DNA of 6,771 bases from Candidatus Yanofskybacteria bacterium RIFCSPHIGHO2_01_FULL_44_22 (GCA_001794205.1 MGJJ01000024.1:1-6771), one strand, 5' to 3'; positions 1-4,748 are shown, counted from the stretch's first letter. Made by a program: numbers and translations. Notes: generated by a model not told the origin, from the letters alone.

Positions 1-56
1 TATTTGAACGAAGCACATAAACAAAATATATTTGAACGAAGCACATAAACAAAATA
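1..56. repeat. 28-bp head-to-tail tandem duplication
   Basis: Positions 1-28 and 29-56 are identical, starting TATTTGAACG and ending ACAAAATA, with no spacer. The unit corresponds to codons 10-18 of the GIY-YIG gene on the minus strand. In the intact gene (1405-1432) it occurs once. It may be replication slippage in a decaying copy or a false join at a contig end. Confidence 0.85.
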
Positions 57-83
57 CCGGCGGTAGTTATGTGTGGGATTCAT
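29..83 (+). repeat. 55-bp direct repeat, copy A (matches 1405-1459)
   Basis: All 55 bases are identical to 1405-1459. To the right the two copies diverge immediately after ...GGGATTCAT: GTCATTAG here, AATTTAATC there. The shared block ends exactly at the complement of the GIY-YIG ATG. Copy A includes at 60-79 the same 20-mer that forms the right inverted repeat of the intact element. Confidence 0.9.
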
Positions 84-108
84 GTCATTAGTTTAGCAAA
101 ATTATTTT

Positions 109-178
109 AAAAAAGAAAATCCCTCATCTTTTGAGGATAATTGCATTTACCGCAAAGCAAATTCTCTAAAAGTGAGGG
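109..178 (-). terminator. Rho-independent terminator of the DUF84 operon
   Basis: CCCTCA (121-126) pairs with TGAGGG (173-178). After a one-base bulge at T127, CTTTT (128-132) pairs with AAAAG (168-172). Read on the minus strand the stem is followed by ATTTTCTTTTTT. The hairpin begins one base after the DUF84 stop codon. The loop is long (about 35 nt), so it is less canonical than the other terminators here. Confidence 0.7.
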
Positions 179-179
179 G

Positions 180-713
180 TCATTTATATGCCTCGGGATT
201 AAGAAACTCTCTGCTTAGGGCGAGGAGAATGGTGTCTTCTATGGTCTGACTTCTGGACAATCGGCTGCCAGTGTACCACAGGAGCGAATCTTTTTCCGTC
301 AGGCCACCAAGTTTTTGCGCAACGGCGCAAGATTCCAACCCCTTGGTTTTTACAAGGTGGACTATTTTTTTCGGCACTTCAACGGCGGCCGAAAAAGCCT
401 CACCCGCCATTGCGCCGGCTTGATTAACTACGACGCAGACAGCCAGGTCAAAATATTTTCCGCCTTTTGAGGCGATTCCGCTTTCAATACCCAAGCCGTA
501 ATCGGCGTTATTCGATTTTGCCAAAGCGTTGCGGGCCCTGTTTGTCGCTCCCTTAACGATCTCTTTTTCCGAAAAAGGTTGTTTGGGAACGCCGGATTCA
601 ACTTTGTGTCCGGTAATCATTGGAGAAAAACCGGCGCGCTTAAAAGCGTTGCCCACTGCCCGCAGTTTCAGTTCGCTTGTTGTCCCGACGGCTACTTCCA
701 TAAGGAATTTCAT
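180..713 (-). CDS. DUF84/YjjX-family inosine/xanthosine triphosphatase-like protein
   Basis: The 177-aa protein resembles the DUF84 (YjjX) non-canonical purine NTPases, which hydrolyse ITP/XTP to keep deaminated purines out of nucleic acids. Matching blocks are the N-terminal VAVGTTSELKLRAV (7-20), QPFSEKEIVKGATNRARNAL (45-64), GLGIESGI (73-80, with the acidic residue E77 that the family uses near metal), and the C-terminal YTGSRLSRSQ (147-156). Length and block order are those of a full family member; no signal peptide or membrane segment is seen. The ATG at 713 is chosen because AAGGAG lies about six bases upstream; an in-frame ATG at 701 is less well placed. It lies 27 bases downstream of the deoxyribosyltransferase-like gene on the same strand and ends at a terminator, so the two are probably co-transcribed. 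Substrate preference is inferred from family only. Confidence 0.85.
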   Translation of the reverse strand: MKFLMEVAVGTTSELKLRAVGNAFKRAGFSPMITGHKVESGVPKQPFSEKEIVKGATNRARNALAKSNNADYGLGIESGIASKGGKYFDLAVCVVVNQAGAMAGEAFSAAVEVPKKIVHLVKTKGLESCAVAQKLGGLTEKDSLLWYTGSRLSRSQTIEDTILLALSREFLNPEAYK

Positions 714-740
714 TACCCGCTCCTTTTTGTTTGATAAGTT

Positions 741-1166
741 CTACACCAATCTTTTCACAAGCTCCTCGGGTTTGTCAATAATTTCGGTAAAAAGAATGTC
801 GCGGCAGATTTCTCCTCCCGCCTCGACGGGCTTTTCCGTTTCAAGGGCGTAGATAACCATGTTTTTACCGTGAGCGAAACCCAGCTCCAAGGTGGTGTTA
901 ATTCCAAGATAACCGTTTTTATTGTAAACATAGCAAACATCCGCCTTGCGAATGCGGTCAAAATGTTCATGAACCATTGCCGGCACTCGGGCTCTATAAG
1001 ATTCGGATAAAAGCCGTTCGCTTTCTTTCTTCTTCAGCATTTTCTTTCTTTGCTTCGTAAAATTGGGCTCAAACACCACCGGCACATTCAATTTCCTAAG
1101 CCGTTGGGCGAATTTTTGTATTTCTTCTTTGTACCTTTGTGAACCGCAAATAACAACCGACTTCAT
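741..1166 (-). CDS. Nucleoside 2-deoxyribosyltransferase-like protein
   Basis: The 141-aa protein opens with a Rossmann-like strand and turn, VVICGSQRY (4-12). After HFDRIRKADVCYVYN (68-82) it has GYLGINTTLELGFAHGKNM (85-103). The pattern ADV.YV.N..GY.G..T.LELG.A is typical of the nucleoside 2-deoxyribosyltransferase fold, in which the Glu of the ELG segment (E94 here) is the nucleophile. Members transfer or hydrolyse the N-glycosidic bond of (deoxy)nucleosides or nucleotides, so a nucleotide clean-up role beside a DUF84 NTPase is plausible. Exact substrate is unknown and other fold members remain possible. ATG 1166 is preferred; GTG 1175 is in frame and would add MCG. Neither has a good SD. 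The ATG overlaps the left inverted repeat and lies 11 bases after the GIY-YIG stop, so expression may depend on coupling to that gene. Confidence 0.7.
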   Translation of the reverse strand: MKSVVICGSQRYKEEIQKFAQRLRKLNVPVVFEPNFTKQRKKMLKKKESERLLSESYRARVPAMVHEHFDRIRKADVCYVYNKNGYLGINTTLELGFAHGKNMVIYALETEKPVEAGGEICRDILFTEIIDKPEELVKRLV

Positions 1167-1184
1167 CCCACACACAACTACCGC
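1165..1184 (-). repeat. Left terminal inverted repeat of the GIY-YIG element
   Basis: ATCCCACACACAACTACCGC, with one mismatch to the reverse complement of 1436-1455. It contains the GIY-YIG stop codon (1178-1180) and the last bases of its ORF. Its outer end overlaps the ATG of the downstream deoxyribosyltransferase-like gene (1164-1166). Confidence 0.85.
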
Positions 1185-1459
1185 TTTAGCGTATTGTGAA
1201 GGCGTTCTTTCAGCCTGCGCAAACCTTGAGCGTGCAGTTTTAATGATTGTTCTCGTTCAAAAGCATCTTCTTTGGATATAAATCCTTCAAAATATATTAT
1301 TTCCCACGGGGCATACCTTGCCGTTGAAGCATTTTGTTTATTATTATGTTCTTCCAATCTTTTTTGTAAATCAGATGTGCAACCGATATACAGCGAATCA
1401 TTTTTATTTGAACGAAGCACATAAACAAAATACCGGCGGTAGTTATGTGTGGGATTCAT
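1178..1459 (-). CDS. Small GIY-YIG nuclease-domain protein
   Basis: The 93-aa protein is a single GIY-YIG catalytic domain with no added DNA-binding region. YFVYVLRS (10-17) is the GIY half and SLYIGCTSDLQKRLEEH (22-38) the YIG half, with Y24, R34 and H38 in place. ARYAPWEIIYFEGF (47-60) and EDAFEREQSLK (64-74) follow, with E70 the probable metal-binding Glu. All expected catalytic residues appear intact. The family (UvrC/UPF0213-like standalone domains) is presumed to nick or cut DNA, but cellular roles are poorly known. It is the first gene of a minus-strand operon, 11 bases ahead of the next ATG. No SD precedes ATG 1459; a TATGAT -10 lies six bases upstream, suggesting a leaderless start. 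The ORF is bounded by inverted repeats and a second partial copy lies at 1-83, so it may be the gene of a small mobile element. Confidence 0.9.
   Translation of the reverse strand: MNPTHNYRRYFVYVLRSNKNDSLYIGCTSDLQKRLEEHNNKQNASTARYAPWEIIYFEGFISKEDAFEREQSLKLHAQGLRRLKERLHNTLKR
1405..1459 (+). repeat. 55-bp direct repeat, copy B (matches 29-83)
   Basis: This covers codons 1-18 of the intact GIY-YIG gene and the right inverted repeat. It is identical at all 55 positions to copy A and in the same orientation, about 1.38 kb apart. Recombination between full copies would delete or duplicate the intervening two genes. Confidence 0.9.
1436..1455 (+). repeat. Right terminal inverted repeat of the GIY-YIG element
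   Basis: GCGGTAGTTATGTGTGGGAT, the partner of 1165-1184 (19 of 20 positions). On the minus strand it encodes residues 3-8 and parts of the flanking codons of the GIY-YIG protein (PTHNYR), so the repeat is also coding sequence. Confidence 0.85.
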
Positions 1460-1465
1460 AATTTA

Positions 1466-1494
1466 ATCATATCAAAAAATTTTTTATGACGCAA
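1466..1494 (-). promoter_or_regulatory. Candidate promoter for the GIY-YIG operon, possibly leaderless
   Basis: On the minus strand a weak -35 TTGCGT (1494-1489) is followed after exactly 17 bases by -10 TATGAT (1471-1466), with ATG 1459 six bases further. Transcription would begin at or beside the A of the ATG. The spacer holds a perfect palindrome, AAAAAATTTTTT (1474-1485), which could bend DNA. The -35 matches consensus only in TTG. Confidence 0.45.
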
Positions 1495-1532
1495 GGCAAG
1501 GATATTATCATTTCGACTGCGGCTCCGGCAAA

Positions 1533-1565
1533 TAAAAAAACCCGAATGTTGATTCAGGTTCGGGT
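1533..1565 (-). terminator. Rho-independent terminator of the FAD oxidoreductase gene
   Basis: ACCCGAA (1540-1546) and TTCGGGT (1559-1565) form a perfect 7-bp stem with a 12-nt loop. On the minus strand this is followed by a T-run (TTTTTTTA). The stop codon at 1554-1556 lies in the loop, so the terminator overlaps the last codons of the gene. Confidence 0.85.
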
Positions 1566-3179
1566 ATTTTCCAGCCAGCCTGGAAGCAACCCTCTCTCCG
1601 GCCGGAAAATCGGCCAGACCGGCTGACCCTCTTTGCGGAGAAGAATGTTGGCCGCATCGAGTCCGCTTCTTACCGCGCCTTCCATTCCTATTTCCAGCGT
1701 TGAAATCCAATCGCCGGCCAGAACCAAATTGTCAACGGAGGATTGTTGGCTCTTCGGCCGGTACAGCGAGCTTATTTCCGGCGCTGCTTTGTGGTAAAGA
1801 ACACGAGGCCAGATGTGGGCCAGAAGGTGCTTCGTCACCGCGGCTGATAAAGTTTCCGGAAAAACGCGCCGCATATCCTTGATTAATTTTTGTTTCAAAG
1901 TTTCAGTTGACCACATTTTCAAAGCGTCTCCGTCGTCGGACAGAGTGTCAAAAACGCTTTGCTCGGCGTATCGCGGCATAATGTTGGAAATGTCCATTAT
2001 GCCGTTAAAAGAAAAATAGTGTCTGTCCAGTCCGGTCAGGTTGTCTTCAAAAGTGTATTTTTTATCAAGCCACATCCTTGAAATCGTAAGGGATGCGCCT
2101 TTGTATTTGCCTAACTTTCGAAAATAATCGAACTGGCGAAGCGGATGATGCTCGTCGGCCAAAATTATTTCGGCAAGCTGGTGGGGCTGGAGGCAGGAGA
2201 CTACGTAATCCGCTTCCAAAAATTTGGGGGAAGGATGAGGCGGGGGAATATAGCCGAGAATAAGGCCGCACTTGGGACAGTGGATTTTTGCCGTCACATT
2301 GTGAAAGCGCAAACCGCAGTTAGTGCAGATGAACCGAAGCCCTTCACCGCGGAGTCCTTCATTGTGGTTGGTTGCCGTGATTCCGGAAACTTTACATTTC
2401 CCGTTATGGCAGATTCCGGCAACTTCGTGTTCGAACATAAACCTCACTCCGGAATTTTTCAAAAAAATTACCCATGGAGCGATAAGTCCGGGAGTGTAAT
2501 CATCGTTTATCATCTGGTATCCCAACGCATCGGAATGAGAGAGAATGACTTCATAAAAAAGCTTGGCGAATTTCGGGCCGACCTGTTCGCTTGGCGGCAG
2601 GTTGGTGATGGAGTAGGTGATTCGAGCCATCGCTTTGACGGCTTCTTCGGTCATGCCGAGTTTTTTGCAAAAACCGTAGAAATTGTATTGGTCCGACGCC
2701 GGCGGGATGTCTTTTCCGCCTTGGCGGAGGCAGAACAGGAAAAATCTCAAAGTGCTGATTTTGTCAAAAAAACCGCAGCCGTCGAAATCCCAGAGGATTT
2801 TCAAGCCGTGCAGGGGAGCGGGGAGTTTTTTCGTTAGCGGGGAAAGAGCAAGCGATGATTTCCGGTTGTTCTCGTTAAAAAAGAAAAATCTGTCGAACTT
2901 GGGAGTCAGATTGGCGGCAAGATTAACGTGGCGGGTGAGAGCAATAAATTTAAGCAGGTGGAGAAAATTGACGTAAAGCGTCGGGAATATCATGTGCATG
3001 GGATATTGGATTTCGGACTTGTCGGCGTCGCGATGGTCGCGCCATGACGAGGTGCATCCCCCGGCCATAGGCGCTCTTTCGATGACGGTGATTTCAAATT
3101 CTTCGCTTTGCGACAAGGCTGTGGCCGCGGAAAGGCCGGCCAGTCCTCCGCCCAAAATAACCACTTTCTTTTTTTGCAT
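1554..3179 (-). CDS. FAD-dependent oxidoreductase (phytoene desaturase/HpnE-like) with zinc-ribbon-like insertion
   Basis: The 541-aa protein has the amine-oxidase/carotenoid-desaturase layout. An N-terminal FAD-binding Rossmann motif VVILGGGLAGLSAATAL (6-22) ends in E34 (TVIERAP) for ribose binding, with MAGGCTSSW at 38-46. A YPMHMIFPTLYVNFLHLL stretch (59-76) sits where phytoene desaturases and hydroxysqualene dehydroxylases have their GxH segment. The C-terminal FAD motif is NLVLAGDWISTLEIGMEGAV (484-503), with D490. Substrate cannot be named; isoprenoid-derived lipids are a reasonable guess. Between IT (267-268) and ADYVVSCLQP (323-332), normally close together in this fold, there is a roughly 50-residue insertion with C285xxC288 and C301xxC304, a zinc-ribbon pattern. 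ATG 3179 has an excellent SD (GGGGAGGA, six bases away). The gene is transcribed alone, divergent from the PAP2 gene. Confidence 0.8.
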   Translation of the reverse strand: MQKKKVVILGGGLAGLSAATALSQSEEFEITVIERAPMAGGCTSSWRDHRDADKSEIQYPMHMIFPTLYVNFLHLLKFIALTRHVNLAANLTPKFDRFFFFNENNRKSSLALSPLTKKLPAPLHGLKILWDFDGCGFFDKISTLRFFLFCLRQGGKDIPPASDQYNFYGFCKKLGMTEEAVKAMARITYSITNLPPSEQVGPKFAKLFYEVILSHSDALGYQMINDDYTPGLIAPWVIFLKNSGVRFMFEHEVAGICHNGKCKVSGITATNHNEGLRGEGLRFICTNCGLRFHNVTAKIHCPKCGLILGYIPPPHPSPKFLEADYVVSCLQPHQLAEIILADEHHPLRQFDYFRKLGKYKGASLTISRMWLDKKYTFEDNLTGLDRHYFSFNGIMDISNIMPRYAEQSVFDTLSDDGDALKMWSTETLKQKLIKDMRRVFPETLSAAVTKHLLAHIWPRVLYHKAAPEISSLYRPKSQQSSVDNLVLAGDWISTLEIGMEGAVRSGLDAANILLRKEGQPVWPIFRPERGLLPGWLENTRT

Positions 3180-3221
3180 TTTGTTCCTCCCCGATATTTT
3201 TAAAGGTCTAATTGCGGCTTT

Positions 3222-3250
3222 ATGCTAAAACTTATTTATCACCTTGGCAA
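3222..3250 (-). promoter_or_regulatory. Candidate sigma70-type promoter for the FAD oxidoreductase
   Basis: On the minus strand TTGCCA (3250-3245) lies 17 bases from TAGCAT (3227-3222), five and four of six consensus matches. The predicted start near 3215 gives a leader of about 35 nt holding the SD GGGGAGGA. Spacing and position fit well, but no experimental start is known. Confidence 0.5.
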
Positions 3251-3287
3251 GCCGTTCGACAAGCTCACAGCAAGCCGGCTGGACGGC
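3251..3287. repeat. REP-like imperfect hairpin in the divergent intergenic region
   Basis: GCCGTTC (3251-3257) pairs with GGACGGC (3281-3287) as seven pairs with one G-U. The internal AGCCGGCT (3273-3280) is a perfect palindrome. The core TTCGACAAGCTCA resembles a short intergenic repeat core that I recall from many bacterial genomes; this is memory, not a search. GGAAAATTTTTT follows on the plus strand, but no plus-strand gene precedes it, so a terminator role is unlikely. It starts at the -35 of the oxidoreductase promoter. Confidence 0.4.
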
Positions 3288-3342
3288 GGAAAATTTTTTG
3301 ATTAACATGGCGGCAATCGGTGTTCTTTGAAAGCTCGCGGCA

Positions 3343-3349
3343 GGGAGAG
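3343..3349 (+). promoter_or_regulatory. Shine-Dalgarno site that fixes the PAP2 start at GTG 3356
   Basis: GGGAGAG lies six bases before GTG 3356. The earlier in-frame GTG at 3320 has no SD, and ATG 3380 has only GGGA too close to it. This site therefore selects the GTG start. Confidence 0.7.
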
Positions 3350-3355
3350 TCGGAC

Positions 3356-4024
3356 GTGAAAACTGTGGTTAACGGGACAATGGCCAAAAAGATTTATCTG
3401 GTGGCGATTCAATCGGCAATTTATGTTTTTCTGTATTACATTACCAACTATGTCGCTTGTTTGAGAAACATTGACCGAGAGTGGGTGACGATTCCGGCAA
3501 TTGATTGCGAGATTCCTTTTTTGGGATTTTTTGTCTGGCCGTACCTGTCGGCTTATTTGCTGAATACCGTCGGCGTCGTTTTAATAGCCAAAGAAATGGA
3601 ATACGAGGAATTCAAAAAAATCACCGCCGCCTATTTTGCGAATTTAATCATTCTTGTCGGATGTTATTTCATAATCCCGATGAAAGCGGTGAGAACGGAT
3701 TTTAACCCGGACGGGTCTTTCAGTTTATGGGCGGTGGACATTCTTCACAAGGCGATGTTTCCGTACAACACTTTTCCTTCGGCCCATGTCTCGTATTCTT
3801 TTCTGACCGGGCTGGCGGCTTATGCCGGAAAATATAAATACAGAGTATTTGTGATGATTGATTCGGCGCTTATCATTCTTTCCACCCTGTTCATAAAAGA
3901 GCATGTTTTGATTGATGTAGCCGTGGGCATGATTCTTGCGACGGTGTGCTTTAAAGAAAGAGAAAAACTTTTGAAACTATACAAATATGTTGCCGGCAAC
4001 TATTTCGGTTACGCCGAAAATTAA
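3356..4024 (+). CDS. PAP2-superfamily membrane lipid phosphatase/phosphotransferase
   Basis: The 222-aa protein from GTG 3356 has about five or six hydrophobic segments (around residues 12-36, 52-77, 93-108, 143-157, 163-181 and 184-198). Motif C2 is PSAHVSYS (141-148), with catalytic H144. Motif C3 is KEHVLIDVAVG (181-191), with nucleophile-side H183 and D187. The usual SR of C3 is replaced by S176-T177, and C1 is reduced to something like IPMKAVR (107-113), as in PAP2_3/IPC-synthase-like branches. Such enzymes hydrolyse or transfer lipid phosphate or pyrophosphate groups (phosphatidate, prenyl diphosphate, phosphoinositol head groups) at the membrane. The exact lipid is unknown. It is transcribed alone between a divergent oxidoreductase and a strong terminator. 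A longer reading from GTG 3320 adds 12 residues but lacks an SD. No convincing promoter was found. Confidence 0.8.
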   Translation: MKTVVNGTMAKKIYLVAIQSAIYVFLYYITNYVACLRNIDREWVTIPAIDCEIPFLGFFVWPYLSAYLLNTVGVVLIAKEMEYEEFKKITAAYFANLIILVGCYFIIPMKAVRTDFNPDGSFSLWAVDILHKAMFPYNTFPSAHVSYSFLTGLAAYAGKYKYRVFVMIDSALIILSTLFIKEHVLIDVAVGMILATVCFKEREKLLKLYKYVAGNYFGYAEN

Positions 4025-4052
4025 CCCGGGAAATAAAGCCGTCGAAGCATTG

Positions 4053-4074
4053 AAAGCGGGACCCCCCGCTTTTT
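4053..4074 (+). terminator. Rho-independent terminator after the PAP2 gene
   Basis: AAAGCGGG (4053-4060), loop ACCC, CCCGCTTT (4065-4072), then more T. This is a perfect 8-bp GC-rich stem 29 bases after the PAP2 stop codon. Confidence 0.9.
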
Positions 4075-4123
4075 AATTTACGGCAAATGTCGCGCCGGTC
4101 GGATATAAACGGGCCTTAAATTA

Positions 4124-4132
4124 TGTTATAAT
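4124..4132 (+). promoter_or_regulatory. Extended -10 promoter for the two-TM gene and tRNA-Ala
   Basis: TGTTATAAT contains a perfect TATAAT (4127-4132) preceded by the extended-10 TGN. No good -35 is seen at the proper distance, which an extended -10 can tolerate. Only eight bases separate TATAAT from ATG 4141, so the transcript should start at about 4139-4141 with essentially no leader. Confidence 0.75.
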
Positions 4133-4140
4133 GGCGGCGT

Positions 4141-4527
4141 ATGAGACATATCATCAAATTTTTCGACAAACTGGAAGATAAAATCAGGCACAAATTGAGC
4201 CAGTACGCGGTTATTTACGCCGTCATCGTCGGCTTTTCGGTGATTCTTTTGTGGCGCGGCGTGGAGGGTTTGGCGGACAAATTTTCTTTTTTGACGCCGG
4301 AAGTTTCGATTTTAATAAGCGTGGCGGTACTGCTTTTGACCGGAACGCTGATATCTTTTTTCATCGGCAACGAAACGATAATTTCCGGTCTTAAATCGGA
4401 GCGCCGGATTGACCAGAAAACCGAGGAAGATTTAAAAGCCGAAGAAACTAAAATAAATCATCTCCATTCCGTCGTCGAAGAAATCCGGCGGGACATCGCG
4501 GAAATAAAAAAGAAACTGGAGCAATGA
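4141..4527 (+). CDS. Two-TM membrane protein with C-terminal coiled coil, function unknown
   Basis: The 128-aa protein has a short basic amphipathic N-terminus (1-19) and a first TM around 20-38 (QYAVIYAVIVGFSVILLW). After a WRGVEGLAD linker (38-46) comes a second TM around 54-76, followed directly by FFIGNETIISGLKSERR (73-89). A charged heptad-rich coiled coil runs from about 90 to 127. The layout places both termini on the same side, most likely the cytoplasm. I associate the WRGV...FFIGN..I.SGL pattern with uncharacterised Parcubacteria proteins; that is from memory. No catalytic motif is seen; a scaffold or membrane-organising role is only a guess. There is no SD and the promoter abuts the ATG, so translation is probably leaderless. 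tRNA-Ala begins nine bases after its stop and no terminator intervenes, so the two are probably one transcript. Confidence 0.85.
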   Translation: MRHIIKFFDKLEDKIRHKLSQYAVIYAVIVGFSVILLWRGVEGLADKFSFLTPEVSILISVAVLLLTGTLISFFIGNETIISGLKSERRIDQKTEEDLKAEETKINHLHSVVEEIRRDIAEIKKKLEQ

Positions 4528-4536
4528 CATTTGTTC

Positions 4537-4612
4537 GGGCTCATAGCTCAGCTGGCAGAGCGCCTCATTTGCAATGAGGAGGTCGCCGGTTCGAATCCGG
4601 CTGAGTCCACCA
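4537..4612 (+). tRNA. tRNA-Ala (anticodon TGC)
   Basis: A complete 76-nt cloverleaf is present. Acceptor GGGCTCA pairs with TGAGTCC and contains the G3-U70 pair that is the alanine identity element. The D arm is GCTC/GAGC. Anticodon stem CCTCA/TGAGG encloses loop TTTGCAA, with anticodon TGC at 4570-4572. The T arm is GCCGG-TTCGAAT-CCGGC. Discriminator A and an encoded CCA end the gene (4609-4612). It reads GCA and, by wobble, other GCN codons. It is followed three bases later by a terminator and preceded closely by a protein gene, so maturation requires 5' cleavage from an mRNA. Confidence 0.98.
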
Positions 4613-4614
4613 GT

Positions 4615-4652
4615 AAAATAAAAGCGAGCTGGTAAGTTTGCTTTTATTTTTT
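4615..4652 (+). terminator. Rho-independent terminator after tRNA-Ala
   Basis: AAAATAAAAGC (4615-4625) and GCTTTTATTTT (4640-4650) form a perfect but A/T-rich 11-bp stem with a 14-nt loop, and the T-run continues to 4652. It can act on the minus strand too, but no gene on that strand needs it. Confidence 0.8.
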
Positions 4653-4748
4653 ACCACGAGCCGCCATTGTTTCTGTCCTTGTGCGGTGAACTATATTTTG
4701 TTATCACCCTCTTAACCGGTTTAGGGCACTTTTACAAGGGGGCGCAAA

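Larger units (their letters stand above)
1..83 (-). pseudogene. Partial, frame-disrupted second copy of the GIY-YIG gene 5' end
   Basis: Read on the minus strand from the ATG at 83, this encodes MNPTHNYRRYFVYVLRSN, identical to the first 18 residues of the intact GIY-YIG gene at 1178-1459. The next codons of the intact gene do not follow. Instead the preceding 28 bases repeat, and because 28 is not a multiple of three the frame shifts to IFCLCASFK up to the window edge. The GIY-half of the nuclease core (Y10, Y13) is present; the YIG half lies outside or is lost. It sits just beyond the terminator of the DUF84 gene, in the same orientation as the intact copy, so it is a second locus and not the same gene read twice. 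It could be a decayed element copy or a mis-assembled contig end. Confidence 0.6.
1165..1455 (-). mobile_element. Candidate GIY-YIG insertion element with 20-bp terminal inverted repeats
   Basis: The left end ATCCCACACACAACTACCGC (1165-1184) is the reverse complement of the right end GCGGTAGTTATGTGTGGGAT (1436-1455) at 19 of 20 positions. The enclosed DNA is almost entirely one ORF, the 93-aa GIY-YIG gene: its stop lies inside the left repeat and its first codons inside the right one. TTCAT flanks both sides (1162-1166 and 1455-1459), compatible with a 5-bp target duplication if the core is taken as 1167-1454. The right-end 20-mer recurs at 60-79 in a second, partial copy. The repeats are directly visible; mobility is inferred. 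No known IS family is recognised and no DDE, tyrosine or HUH transposase is present. Confidence 0.55.

Noticed and set aside
1..56. Two 28-bp direct repeats resembling a CRISPR repeat length
   Set aside because: The copies abut with no spacer, have no further copies, and derive from the coding sequence of the GIY-YIG gene.
529..970. Open frames on both strands overlapping the DUF84 and deoxyribosyltransferase-like genes (529-852 plus, 755-970 minus)
   Set aside because: Low-complexity Ser/Pro/Arg-rich products with no motifs; the overlapping minus-strand genes have clear family signatures and operon spacing.
1456..1882. Open frames at 1456-1710 (minus) and 1700-1882 (plus)
   Set aside because: Both overlap the C-terminal FAD-binding motif region of the oxidoreductase, and the first runs through its terminator.
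2145..2837. 230-codon open frame on the plus strand
   Set aside because: It is antisense to the well-supported FAD oxidoreductase, shows no family motifs and has no SD; it mirrors the codon bias of the real gene.
2992..3228. 78-codon plus-strand frame across the oxidoreductase start
   Set aside because: It is antisense to the Rossmann motif and covers the SD and promoter of the real gene.
3291..3299. AAATTTTTT after the intergenic hairpin as a plus-strand terminator
   Set aside because: No plus-strand transcription unit lies upstream, and three purines separate the stem from the A/T run.
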